Part shown: positions 34,714 through 43,223 of the stretch, one piece after another
Numbering within the stretch: position 1 is the stretch's first letter
How the letters are laid out: every line of letters begins with the position of its first letter
Source of the DNA: Paractinoplanes pyxinae
Lineage (GTDB): Bacteria > Actinomycetota > Actinomycetes > Mycobacteriales > Micromonosporaceae
Reading direction: 5' to 3'
DNA: 64,000 bases
NCBI RefSeq assembly: GCF_026626335.1
Contig: NZ_JAPNTZ010000006.1
Span: 124,001-188,000 of the forward strand
Notes under the pieces: model-generated
Seen by the model: the letters and a program-made list of their open reading frames with translations, nothing else
The model's database searches: none
Told to the model about the DNA's origin: nothing
Program-made: the position numbers and the translations under genes

Positions 34714-35322
34714 CTAGGCGATCTTTGTCCAGGTGGTGCAGCTGCTCGTCTTGAAGACGCCGCCGGGGGTGATCGTGACTACCAGCTGGCCCTGGGCGAT
34801 CTCGTTGGCGATGATGCTGCTGGAGGCGCCGTCGGCTGAGCGGGAACGTTCCCAGTAGCAGAATCCCTTGTTGCCGGTCGAGCGGTAGGTGCCGGGAGCG
34901 AAGTCGGAGCCGACGAAGTAGACGCCGTTGCCGGGGATCGTGGTCTTGGTGCTCTTCACGGCTAGGGCGGCCGGGGTCACCTTGGCGAAGGTCTTGCAGC
35001 TGCTGGTCTTGAAGACCTTGTCGGTCGGCTTGACGTAGACGAGCCGCTGGCCGTCGCCGATGTCGTTGGCGATGATGCTGGCCGTCGAGCCGGTGGCGTC
35101 GGACCCCCGCTGCCAGTAGCAAGAGCTGTTGCCGACGGACCGGTAGACGCCGGCCTGGAAGTCCTTGTTCACCATGTACGTGCCGTTGCCGGGGATCGTC
35201 GACTTGGGCGCGGCCACCGCCGGGGTCAGGGCCGCCGACAGGCCGGTGAGCCCACCCACCAGAACCACCATCGCGACGGCGGCCAGCCGCGTTCCCGTTC
35301 CACGCCGGAGCAAAGCGCTCAT
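34714..35322 (-). CDS. Secreted protein with two Cys-pair repeats
   Basis: A 202-residue secreted protein. Signal peptide 1-38 (ending PAVAAP). Two copies of a roughly 71-residue domain at 43-113 and 129-199: each reads IPGNGxYxV, DFxxGxYRSxGN, CYWxR, SIIANxIxxGQ, and FKTSSCxT, with two cysteines per copy placed to form one internal disulfide. Such domains are common in actinobacterial secreted proteins of unknown role. It is convergent with the response regulator gene. Start ATG 35322. Confidence 0.88.
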   Translation of the reverse strand: MSALLRRGTGTRLAAVAMVVLVGGLTGLSAALTPAVAAPKSTIPGNGTYMVNKDFQAGVYRSVGNSSCYWQRGSDATGSTASIIANDIGDGQRLVYVKPTDKVFKTSSCKTFAKVTPAALAVKSTKTTIPGNGVYFVGSDFAPGTYRSTGNKGFCYWERSRSADGASSSIIANEIAQGQLVVTITPGGVFKTSSCTTWTKIA

Positions 35323-35627
35323 CTCGTTCCCTCGTTCGAACCCATTACCGCTTTCAGCGGCGAGTATGTCAATAACCGTCCCATAACGGTCAAGTCCAAC
35401 AAATCGGATGTCAGAGGGTGGCGAGGCGGGAACAGGGCTTTATCGGCCGACCGAGCGCAAGATCCGCCCGAACGACCGACCAATTCGGCCGCCGACACGG
35501 CAGCACTGGCTGCGGCCGGTCGCACGAACAACCGAGCCGCAGTGGCAGGTGGCCGGGCAACGCACAAAGGCAACCCGAACAACCGAGCCCGGCCGTGGCG
35601 GGTGGCCGGGCGGCGTACAAAGGGGAA
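35323..35627. other. 305-base divergent gap with promoter-like sequence and short duplication
   Basis: Toward the secreted protein, the minus strand carries TTGACA (complement of 35367-35372) and a CCGCT-ttc-AGCGG dyad (35348-35360) beyond it. Toward the SDR gene, a 46-48-base sequence is duplicated at 35525-35570 and 35576-35623. No gene is supported. Confidence 0.4.
35525..35623 (+). repeat. Direct duplication upstream of the SDR gene
   Basis: Two copies starting CGAACAACCGAGCC and ending ACAAAGG, 51 bases apart; the second supplies part of the ribosome site AGGGGA of the SDR at 35628. Confidence 0.55.
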
Positions 35628-36452
35628 ATGGGTTTGATCGTGATCACGGGAGCCAGCGGGCGCCTCGGTGGGCGGGTGGCTCGGAAGCTGGACGGGGCCA
35701 AGCGGCTGCTGGTGCGGGATGCGGCGCGGGCGCCTCACACCGATGGCGCCGAGGTGGCCGTTGCTGAGTATCGGGACGGTGAGGCGGTGCGTCGGGGGCT
35801 GGAGGGGGCCGAGACCGTCTTCATGGTGTCGGCGGCCGAGACGCCGGAACGGGTGGCGGAGCACCGCAGCTTTGTGGACGCGGCTGTGCGGGCCGGCGTT
35901 CGGCAGCTGGTGTACACGTCGTTCGTGGGGGCGGCACCGGACGCGTCCTTCACTCTCGCGCGGGATCACTGGGCCACCGAGGAGCACATTCGCCGGAGTG
36001 GGCTGGCCTTCACGTTTCTGCGGGACAACCTGTATGCCGATTTCCTGCCGCTCATGGTGGGCGAGGACGGGATCATCCGCGGTCCGGCGGGCGATGGCCG
36101 GGCGGCCGTCGTCGCGCAGGACGGTATCGCTGACGCGGCGGTGGCGGTGCTGCGTGATCCGGTTGCGCATTCCGGGCGTACGTATGACCTGACCGGACCG
36201 GCGGCGCTGACCCTGGCCGAGGTGGCCGCCACGATCAGCGCGGCCACCGGGCGGCCGGTCGGCTACCACAACGAGACCTTGCCCGAGGCGTACGCGTCGC
36301 GTTCGTCCTACGGCGCACCGGACTGGCAGGTCGAGGCGTGGGTGAGCACCTACACCGCGATCGCCAACGGTGAACTGGAAGCCGTGAGCACTGCCATCCC
36401 CGAGCTCACCGGTCACCCGGCCACGACCCTCGCGGAACTCCTCACAACATGA
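35628..36452 (+). CDS. NmrA-like NAD(P)-binding SDR
   Basis: A 274-residue atypical short-chain dehydrogenase of the NmrA/quinone-oxidoreductase-2 type. The dinucleotide-binding motif is VITGASGRLGGRVARKL (4-20). The active-site lysine/tyrosine of classical SDRs is absent; FTFLRDNLYADFLP near 135 resembles QorB-like proteins, which reduce quinones or sense NADPH redox state. ATG 35628 follows AGGGGA. It is followed by a MarR gene whose operator-like dyad covers this gene's stop codon. Confidence 0.9.
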   Translation: MGLIVITGASGRLGGRVARKLDGAKRLLVRDAARAPHTDGAEVAVAEYRDGEAVRRGLEGAETVFMVSAAETPERVAEHRSFVDAAVRAGVRQLVYTSFVGAAPDASFTLARDHWATEEHIRRSGLAFTFLRDNLYADFLPLMVGEDGIIRGPAGDGRAAVVAQDGIADAAVAVLRDPVAHSGRTYDLTGPAALTLAEVAATISAATGRPVGYHNETLPEAYASRSSYGAPDWQVEAWVSTYTAIANGELEAVSTAIPELTGHPATTLAELLTT

Positions 36453-36469
36453 CATCATTGTTGTCATGT
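36447..36469. promoter_or_regulatory. Dyad ACATGACA-7-TGTCATGT over the marR start
   Basis: Perfect 8-base arms (36447-36454 and 36462-36469) and a 7-base spacer. It includes the stop codon of the SDR gene and the start codon of the marR gene. Size and symmetry suit a MarR-family site, implying autoregulation. Confidence 0.6.
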
Positions 36470-36915
36470 CGCGAGGAACCCAGCTCTACGAAGTGCTGCG
36501 GAACGTGCGGCCGCTCGTGCTCAACTCGGCCCGGGTCGTCGAGGCGGACCTGGCGGCCGACGGGCTGACCGTGGGCATGCGAGCCGTACTGGAGATTCTG
36601 GCCGAGCACGGGCCGGCCACCGTGCCGGCCATCGGCGAGCGGCTCGATCTGGCCCGGCAGGGGATTCAGCGGCACGTCAATGACCTCGGTGCGCTCGGGC
36701 TGGTCGAGATCCGGGAGAATCCGGCGCACCGCCGCTCGGTGCTGGTCGGGCTGACCGCGGCCGGAACGGCGAAGTTCAAGCGGATCCGCGCCGACGAGCT
36801 GGGACGCCTCGAAGCGATGGCCGCCGAGTGCACCGACGACGAGATCGCCACGGCCGTCAAGGTGCTGCGGAGCCTCAACCGGGACGTGCGGCGGCGGGCC
36901 GGGGGCGACCAGTGA
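36466..36915 (+). CDS. MarR-family regulator
   Basis: A 149-residue winged-helix regulator. The recognition region is about 45-75 (PATVPAIGERLDLARQGIQR) and the wing follows (IRENPAHRRSVLVGLTAAG). ATG 36466 has no ribosome site and sits inside the right arm of a perfect dyad, suggesting leaderless, self-controlled expression. Its stop overlaps the GTG of the mycothiol-dependent enzyme gene (GTGA), so the two are coexpressed. Confidence 0.93.
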   Translation: MSRGTQLYEVLRNVRPLVLNSARVVEADLAADGLTVGMRAVLEILAEHGPATVPAIGERLDLARQGIQRHVNDLGALGLVEIRENPAHRRSVLVGLTAAGTAKFKRIRADELGRLEAMAAECTDDEIATAVKVLRSLNRDVRRRAGGDQ

Positions 36916-37541
36916 TCTACGAGCTGACCCGCCGGAACCGCCTGATGATCGCCGACGTGCTCGACGGCCTGGACGACGCGCGGTGGGAAGCGGCGACGCT
37001 GTGCCGCGGGTGGACCGTACGCCACCTCGCCGCCCACTTCGTGCAGCCCATGCTGGTCGGGTTCGGGCAGTTCTTCCTGGCCTCGATCCGGTTCCGGGGC
37101 GACACCGACCGCACGGTCGACCATTTCACCCGCAAGCTGGCCCGGCGACCGCGCGCCGAGCTGATCGCCCTGCTCCGCGCGCACGCCGGTGACCAGGTGG
37201 ATCCGCCCCGGGTCGGGCCGATGGGCCCGTTCGCCGAGACGTGCGTGCACCTGCGTGACATCGCCCGCCCGCTGGGCCTGGCCGCCGACGTGCCGGTCGA
37301 GCACTGGCGTCTGCTGCTCGACTACCTCTGCTCCCCCGGCGCGGCGCCCGCCCTGGTTCCGCCCGGCCGCCTCACCGGCCTGCGCCTGACCGCCACCGAC
37401 ACCGACTGGTCCGGCGGCTCGGGGGCGCTGGTCACCGGCCGGATGGAGGCCCTGGGCATGGCCGCCACCGGCCGGAGCGCCGCGCTGCCCGACCTGACCG
37501 GCCCGGGCGTCGAGCAGCTGGCCGCGCGATTGAAGGGCTGA
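36912..37541 (+). CDS. Mycothiol-dependent maleylpyruvate isomerase-family protein
   Basis: A 209-residue protein with the MDMPI/DinB four-helix domain. Family features: an N-terminal helix MIADVLDGLDDARWEAATLC, then GWTVRHLAAHFVQPM with the metal-binding histidines, and PFAETCVHLRDIARPLGL carrying another conserved His. Such proteins use the actinobacterial thiol mycothiol for detoxification or isomerisation. GTG 36912 overlaps the MarR stop, so it probably answers the same inducer. It converges on the epimerase with a five-base gap. Confidence 0.88.
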   Translation: MIYELTRRNRLMIADVLDGLDDARWEAATLCRGWTVRHLAAHFVQPMLVGFGQFFLASIRFRGDTDRTVDHFTRKLARRPRAELIALLRAHAGDQVDPPRVGPMGPFAETCVHLRDIARPLGLAADVPVEHWRLLLDYLCSPGAAPALVPPGRLTGLRLTATDTDWSGGSGALVTGRMEALGMAATGRSAALPDLTGPGVEQLAARLKG

Positions 37542-37546
37542 GCGCC

Positions 37547-38620
37547 TTAGGAGACCTTCCAGACGTCCTGGTTGGCCTCGTACATCTCGCGCAGGATGGC
37601 CGGGACGTCGTAGGTCAGCTTCCAGTCCGGGTAGTGCTGCTCGAAGCGGGCCGTGCTGCTGATCCACCACTGGTGGTCGCCGGTGCGGGCCTGGTCGACG
37701 TAGTCGGTGCGGGCCTCGAGACCGGTGATCTCCTCAGCGATCTTGAACGCCTCGATGTGGCTGCAGTTGGAGAAGCGGCCGCCGCCCATGTTGTAGACCT
37801 CGGCCACGCGGGGCGCGCGGTGGAACGCCTCGAACGCCGACACTAGGTCGTGGGAGTGGATGGCGTCCCGCACCATTTTTCCCTTGTAGCCGTAGATGTG
37901 GTACATCCGCTGCTCCATGACGCACCTCATCACGTACGCCAGGAAGCCGTGCAGTTCGGCTGCGGAGTGACCCGGGCCGGTGAGCGTGCCGCCGCGAAAC
38001 ACCGCCGTCGGCATGTCGAAGTACCGGCCGTACTCCTGGACCAGCACGTCCGCCGCCACCTTGGACGCGCCGAACACCGAGTGCAGCGTCTGGTCGATCG
38101 ACATCTCCTCGTCGATGCCCTGATACCACTGGTGGTCCGGCGGCAGCTCGTAGCGCGTCTCCTGCTCGATCAGCGGCAGGCGGTTGGGGGTGTCGCCGTA
38201 CACCTTGTTGGTCGAGGTGAAGATGAACGGCGCGCTCGGCGCATGAGCGCGCGCCGCCTCCAGCATGTTGAGCGTGCCGACCGCGTTGACGTCGAAGTCG
38301 GTGAAGGGCTCCTTGGCCGCCCAGTCGTGCGAGGGCTGGGCCGCGGCGTGGATGACCAGGCCGATGTTCTTGCCGAGCTGGGCGAACAGCTTGGCCAGCC
38401 CGTCCCGGTCGCGGATGTCGATCTCGTGGTGGGTGTACCGGTCGCCGACCTCTTTGGTCAGCCGGTCCAGGTTCCACCGGGTGGAGCCGTCCTTGCCGAA
38501 GAAGTAGCTGCGCATGTCGTTGTCGATGCCGACGACGTCCATGCCGAGGCCGGCGAAGTGCCTCACCGACTCGGAGCCGATCAAACCGGCGGATCCGGTC
38601 ACCACGACGACATTGCTCAT
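37547..38620 (-). CDS. NAD-dependent epimerase (CDP-paratose 2-epimerase-like)
   Basis: A 357-residue extended SDR acting on a nucleotide sugar. GxxGxxG appears as VVTGSAGLIGSESVRHF (6-22); the region MRSYFFGKDGSTRWNLDRL is characteristic of the CDP-paratose/tyvelose epimerase branch. The catalytic Ser/Thr-Tyr-Lys set is FTSTNKVYG plus SVFGASKVAADVLVQ-type sequence, where the usual YxxxK Tyr position reads FGASK, so the catalytic tyrosine assignment needs checking. ATG 38620 has AGGAGG at ideal distance. No other sugar-nucleotide genes adjoin it. Confidence 0.87.
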   Translation of the reverse strand: MSNVVVVTGSAGLIGSESVRHFAGLGMDVVGIDNDMRSYFFGKDGSTRWNLDRLTKEVGDRYTHHEIDIRDRDGLAKLFAQLGKNIGLVIHAAAQPSHDWAAKEPFTDFDVNAVGTLNMLEAARAHAPSAPFIFTSTNKVYGDTPNRLPLIEQETRYELPPDHQWYQGIDEEMSIDQTLHSVFGASKVAADVLVQEYGRYFDMPTAVFRGGTLTGPGHSAAELHGFLAYVMRCVMEQRMYHIYGYKGKMVRDAIHSHDLVSAFEAFHRAPRVAEVYNMGGGRFSNCSHIEAFKIAEEITGLEARTDYVDQARTGDHQWWISSTARFEQHYPDWKLTYDVPAILREMYEANQDVWKVS

Positions 38621-38795
38621 CAAACAACCTCCTGGAGAGAGTCCGGCCCGAGGTTACAGCGTGTGCGCACCAGCCACGGCAACCGGCCGCTGTGTCGTCA
38701 CAGTCATGCATGGCACGGATGTGAAACGGGCACGGAACAGATTCGGCACATGTGATGGGAAGGCTCCGACGAGGGCCAGATGAGAGGCGGTCGGA

Positions 38796-41372
38796 ATGAC
38801 GGAGTCCCTGAGCGTCACGCCAGAACAGCACGCGGCGGCCAACGGGCTCGACCTCGGCGTCGAGGAGGAACTGCACGTCGTCGACCTGGTCACCCGCGAA
38901 CTCGTGCCGCGCGCGCAAGAGATCCTGGACCAGCTCGACCCGGCCCACTTCTCGGCCGAGCTGCACCGGTCGGTGGTCGAGACGAACACTCCGGTGGCCC
39001 TGACGCTGGACGGTCTGCGCGACGCCATCGTGGAGCGCCGGCGCACCGCGATCACCGTCGCCGAGTCGCTCGGGCTGGGCCTGGTCGCCGCGGGCACGGT
39101 CCCGCTGGTCGACCTGGAATCACTCCCCGTGACGCCCACCTCGCGCTACCGGCGGATGCTCGACGACTACCAGATGCTGGCCCGCGAGCAGTTGATCTGC
39201 GGCGCTCAGGTGCACGTCGGCGTGCCCGACCGGGACGAGGCGGTGGCCGTGACCCAGCGGGTCGCCTCCGCGCTGCCGACCCTGCTTTCGCTGAGCACCA
39301 GTTCGCCGTACTGGATGGGTGAGGATTCGGGCTATGCCAGCGTGCGCTCGCTGGTCTGGCTGCGCTGGCCGACCGCGGGCGACCCGGGCCCGCTGAACAG
39401 CGCGGCCGAATTCGACGAGCTCGTGGCCGACCTGATCGCCTCGGGCACGATCACCGACCCGAAGATGGTCTATTTCGACGTACGCCCATCGGCCCATGTG
39501 CCGACGGTGGAGCTCCGTGTCACCGACTCCAGCCCCGACGTCGACACCGTCGTGCTGATCGCCGGCCTGTTCCGCGGCTTGGTGCTGCGCGCCCAACAGG
39601 ACTACCGCGCCGAGCGGCCCTTCACCCCGACCCGGCCGCCGCTGCACCGGGCGGCCATGTGGCGCGCCGCCCGCTCCGGCCTGGAAGGCGAACTGCTCGA
39701 CCTGCCGCGCTCGTCGCAGCCGGTGCCGGCCGCCGTCGCCGTCGAGCAGCTGGTCGGTGACCTGCGCCCCCAACTGGAGGAGCTGGGCGACTGGGAGCAG
39801 GTGTTCGACCTGTCGGTGCGGGCGCTCAGCCGGGGCAGCTCGGCCGCCCGTCAGCGCCGGGCATTGGCCCGCCGCGGCCGCATCTCGGACGTGGTCGACC
39901 TGCTCGTGGCGGACACCCGCGGCGGCGCGACCGGCATCGGGCCCGAGGGGCAGAGCGTGCCGGCCGGGCTGATCCCGTACGCCGCCGCCGGTGATGAGGC
40001 CTTCCCCGGTGGTGAGGTCGACCCGGCGTACGCGGGAATCACCAATGTCCTGACGGCCCTGGGCTCGGCCGGTCTGCGCCGGCGGGAGGACGCCAAGGAC
40101 GACGAGCAGCGGGCGCGGGGCATCACCTTCAGCGTGGCCGGCGAGGCCGCCACCCGGCTCTTCCCGTTCGACCTGGTGCCGCGCATCGTGCCCGCGGCCG
40201 ACTGGGCGGCGCTGCGGGTCGGGCTGGTGCAGCGGGTGAAGGCCCTCGACGTGTTCATCCAGGACGTGTACGGCGACCGCAACGTCGTCCGGGACGGCAT
40301 CGTGCCCGAGTGGGTGCTCGACGGCTCGCCCGAGCTGCGGCCCAGCGGCGCCCTGATCACCCACGAGGGCGTCCGGGCCCAGGTGGCCGGGGTCGACCTG
40401 GTGCGCGACGCCGACGGCAAATGGTGTGTGCTCGAGGACAACCTGCGGGTGCCCTCCGGCATCGCGTACGCCATGCAGAACCGCCGCCTCACCCGGAGCG
40501 TCCTGCCCGAGCTGCCCGAACCGGACGGCCTGATCTCCGTCGAGCGCACCCCCGAGCTGCTGCGCCGGGCCCTGACCGAGGCGGCCCGCCCGGCGGCCGG
40601 CGACGACCCGAAGATCGTGGTGCTCAGCCAGGGCCCGGACGACTCGGCCTGGTTCGAGCACCGGATGCTGGCCGAGGAGATGGGCGTGCCCGTCGTCCGC
40701 AGCACCGAGCTGTTCGTCGACGACACCCGGGTGTTCCGGATCCGCGACGGCAAGCGCTACCCGGTCGACGTGATCTATCTGCGGATGGGCGAGGACAGCC
40801 TGGTCCACTCCCCCGGCGCCGACGGCATGCCGCTCGGCCCGAGCCTGGTCACCGCCCTGCACGCGGACACCGTGGTGCTGGCCAACGCGCTCGGCAACGG
40901 CATCGGCGACGACAAGGCGGTGTACGCGTACGTGCCGCAGTTGATCGAGTACTACCTGGGCGAGAAGCCGCTGCTGGCCGACGTGAAGACGTACCTGTGC
41001 GGCATTCCGGAGCAGCGGGCCGAGGTGCTGGACCGGCTGGACGAGCTGGTCTGCAAGCCGGTCGACGGCTACGGCGGCGACCGCATCGTTATCGGCCCCC
41101 ACGCGACGCCGGAAGACCTGGCGGCCGTACGGCGGCAGATCCGCACCGCCCCGCACCGGTGGGTCGCCCAGGAGGTCGTGAACCTCTCGACCCACCCGGT
41201 CTTCGACGGCCACCAGCTCGCGCCCCGGCACGTCGACCTGCGCGCCTTCGTCTTCACCGGCACGGAATCGGTGGTCGCCCCGGCCGCGCTGACCCGGGTC
41301 GCCCCGGCCGGCTCGATGATCGTGAACTCCTCGCGGGGAGGCGGCTCCAAGGACACCTGGTTGCTGGGGTGA
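38796..41372 (+). CDS. GCS2-type carboxylate-amine ligase fused to circularly permuted ATP-grasp
   Basis: An 858-residue fusion. Residues 1-370 are a YbdK/glutamate-cysteine-ligase-2 domain (GVEEELHVVDLVTRELVPRA, then AELHRSVVETNTP and QVHVGVPDRDEAV). Residues 385-858 are a circularly permuted type-2 ATP-grasp (COG2308 kind): THEGVRAQVAGVDLVRDADG, VLEDNLRVPSGIAYAMQNRR, CKPVDGYGGDRIVIGPHAT and LRAFVFTG. Both halves form amide bonds from a carboxylate, ATP and an amine. It is followed by an N-acetylglutaminylglutamine-type amidotransferase and a peptidase, so it likely joins amino acids in a small peptide. Start ATG 38796 follows GAGGCGG. Confidence 0.92.
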   Translation: MTESLSVTPEQHAAANGLDLGVEEELHVVDLVTRELVPRAQEILDQLDPAHFSAELHRSVVETNTPVALTLDGLRDAIVERRRTAITVAESLGLGLVAAGTVPLVDLESLPVTPTSRYRRMLDDYQMLAREQLICGAQVHVGVPDRDEAVAVTQRVASALPTLLSLSTSSPYWMGEDSGYASVRSLVWLRWPTAGDPGPLNSAAEFDELVADLIASGTITDPKMVYFDVRPSAHVPTVELRVTDSSPDVDTVVLIAGLFRGLVLRAQQDYRAERPFTPTRPPLHRAAMWRAARSGLEGELLDLPRSSQPVPAAVAVEQLVGDLRPQLEELGDWEQVFDLSVRALSRGSSAARQRRALARRGRISDVVDLLVADTRGGATGIGPEGQSVPAGLIPYAAAGDEAFPGGEVDPAYAGITNVLTALGSAGLRRREDAKDDEQRARGITFSVAGEAATRLFPFDLVPRIVPAADWAALRVGLVQRVKALDVFIQDVYGDRNVVRDGIVPEWVLDGSPELRPSGALITHEGVRAQVAGVDLVRDADGKWCVLEDNLRVPSGIAYAMQNRRLTRSVLPELPEPDGLISVERTPELLRRALTEAARPAAGDDPKIVVLSQGPDDSAWFEHRMLAEEMGVPVVRSTELFVDDTRVFRIRDGKRYPVDVIYLRMGEDSLVHSPGADGMPLGPSLVTALHADTVVLANALGNGIGDDKAVYAYVPQLIEYYLGEKPLLADVKTYLCGIPEQRAEVLDRLDELVCKPVDGYGGDRIVIGPHATPEDLAAVRRQIRTAPHRWVAQEVVNLSTHPVFDGHQLAPRHVDLRAFVFTGTESVVAPAALTRVAPAGSMIVNSSRGGGSKDTWLLG

Positions 41373-41392
41373 CCGGGCCGTTACGGCCCGGT
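41372..41392 (+). terminator. Hairpin between the ligase and amidotransferase genes
   Basis: A perfect 9-bp stem with a TTA loop (41372-41380, 41384-41392) begins at the last base of the ligase stop codon. No T run follows, so it is more likely an attenuating or mRNA-protecting structure than a full terminator. Confidence 0.4.
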
Positions 41393-41431
41393 GATCTCAT
41401 CGAAACCGACGACAGGGAGGTTCGGTAAATC

Positions 41432-43204
41432 ATGTGCGGAATCGCTGGCGAACTGCGGTACGACGGTCACCTCGCGGACACCGAGGCGGTCCGCCGGATG
41501 CTGCCGTGCCTGGAATCGCGCGGTCCGGACGGCGAGGGCCTGTGGGCCCGCGGCCCGGTCGCGTTCGGCCACCGCCGCCTGAAGATCATCGACCTCTCCG
41601 AGGCCGGCGGCCAGCCCATGACCGACGACGACCTGGGCCTCTCCCTGGTCTTCAACGGCTGCATCTACAACTACAAGCAGCTGCGCGAAGAGCTTCAGGG
41701 GCACGGCTACAAGTTCTTCTCCACGTCGGACACCGAGGTCATCATCAAGGCGTACCACCGCTGGGGCGCCGACTGCGTCAAGCACTTCCTCGGCATGTTC
41801 GCCTTCGCCATCGTCGAGCACGACAGCGGCACGGTGATGCTGGCCCGCGACCGGCTCGGCATCAAGCCGCTCTATCTGGCCGAGTCCCGCGGCCGGGTGC
41901 GCTTCGCGTCGACACTGCCGGCCCTGCTCGCGGCGGGCGACGTCGACAATTCGATCGACAAGGTGGCCCTGCAGCACTACATGACGTTCCACTCGGTGGT
42001 GCCGGCGCCGCGCACGATCGTCAACGGCGTCCGCAAGCTGCCGCCGGCCACCGTACGGATCATCCGCACCGACGGCACCTCGACCGACCACGTCTACTGG
42101 GAGGCCGACCATACGCGCCGGACCGGGATCGCCGACGCCGAGTGGCCCGAGCTGATCCACGAGAAGCTGAAGATCGCGGTCGAGCGGCGGATGGTGGCCG
42201 ACGTGCCGGTCGGCGTGCTGCTCTCGGGCGGCATCGACTCGAGCTACATCGTGGCGCTGCTGGCCGAGCAGGGCCAGCGCGGGCTGACCACGTTCAGCAT
42301 CGGCTTCGAGGCGGCCGGCGGCGAGACCGGGGACGAGTTCGCGTACTCGGACATCGTCGCGAAACAGTTCGACACGGTGCATCATCAGATCCGGATCGGG
42401 AAAGACCGCTTCCTGCCCGCAGTCGACCGCACCGTGGCGGCGATGAGCGAGCCGATGGTGTCGCACGACTGCATCGCCTTCAATCTGCTCAGTGAGGACG
42501 TCTCGAAGTCGGTCAAGGTCGTACAGTCGGGACAGGGCGCGGACGAGATCCTGGCCGGCTACAGCTGGTATCCGCCCCTCGAGCACGTCCCGTACGACCA
42601 GGCCGTCGACGCGTACGCGAAGGAATTCTTCGACCGCCCGCACGGCGACCTGGCCCGGCAGCTCAGCCCCGAGTGGCTGGTCGACAAAGACGTCAGCCGG
42701 GAGTTCGTGGCGGCCAGCTTCGGCCGGCCCGGCGCCGAGACCGCGGTCGACGCGGCGTTGCGTCTCGACTCGCAGGTGATGCTGGTCGACGATCCGGTCA
42801 AACGGGTCGACAACATGACTATGGCGTGGGGCCTGGAGGCTCGCGTACCGTTCCTCGATCACGAGTTGGTGGAACTGGCCGCGGCCTGCCCGCCCGCTCT
42901 GAAACTCGCGCAGGGCGGCAAGGGGGTGCTCAAGCAGGCGGCCCGCGGCGTCGTGCCCGACGAGGTGATCGACCGGACCAAGGGTTACTTCCCGGTTCCT
43001 GGCATCCGGCACCTCGAAGGCGCGATGCTCGAGAAGGTGCGGGACGCGCTCTCCGCGCCGGCCGCGCGCGAGCGGCAGCTGTTCCGGCCCGAGTACGTGG
43101 ATCGGCTGCTGGCCGATCCGAACACGCCGCGCACGACGCTCGGCGCGAACCAGCTGTGGCAGCTCGCCCTGCTGGAGATGTGGTTGCAGGACAAGGGAAT
43201 CTAG
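41432..43204 (+). CDS. N-acetylglutaminylglutamine-type amidotransferase (class II, AsnB-like)
   Basis: A 590-residue glutamine-dependent amidotransferase. Cys2 (MCGIAGELRY) is the glutaminase nucleophile; the N-terminal domain shows RGPDGEGLW and FNGCIYNYKQLREEL. The synthetase domain has the pyrophosphatase loop LLSGGIDSSYIVALLAEQG near 265 and the C-terminal DNMTMAWGLEARVPFLDHEL. Overall it looks closer to the amidotransferase of the NAGGN osmolyte pathway than to asparagine synthetase. GGGAGG precedes ATG 41432. It would amidate the terminal carboxylate of the product of the upstream ligase. Confidence 0.88.
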   Translation: MCGIAGELRYDGHLADTEAVRRMLPCLESRGPDGEGLWARGPVAFGHRRLKIIDLSEAGGQPMTDDDLGLSLVFNGCIYNYKQLREELQGHGYKFFSTSDTEVIIKAYHRWGADCVKHFLGMFAFAIVEHDSGTVMLARDRLGIKPLYLAESRGRVRFASTLPALLAAGDVDNSIDKVALQHYMTFHSVVPAPRTIVNGVRKLPPATVRIIRTDGTSTDHVYWEADHTRRTGIADAEWPELIHEKLKIAVERRMVADVPVGVLLSGGIDSSYIVALLAEQGQRGLTTFSIGFEAAGGETGDEFAYSDIVAKQFDTVHHQIRIGKDRFLPAVDRTVAAMSEPMVSHDCIAFNLLSEDVSKSVKVVQSGQGADEILAGYSWYPPLEHVPYDQAVDAYAKEFFDRPHGDLARQLSPEWLVDKDVSREFVAASFGRPGAETAVDAALRLDSQVMLVDDPVKRVDNMTMAWGLEARVPFLDHELVELAAACPPALKLAQGGKGVLKQAARGVVPDEVIDRTKGYFPVPGIRHLEGAMLEKVRDALSAPAARERQLFRPEYVDRLLADPNTPRTTLGANQLWQLALLEMWLQDKGI

Positions 43205-43223
43205 TCATCGAGGGAGGACCCGT

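Noticed and set aside
41432..43204. Asparagine synthetase (asnB)
   Set aside because: Possible by fold, but neighbours and overall sequence look more like the NAGGN-type amidotransferase; the asnB name was not used.
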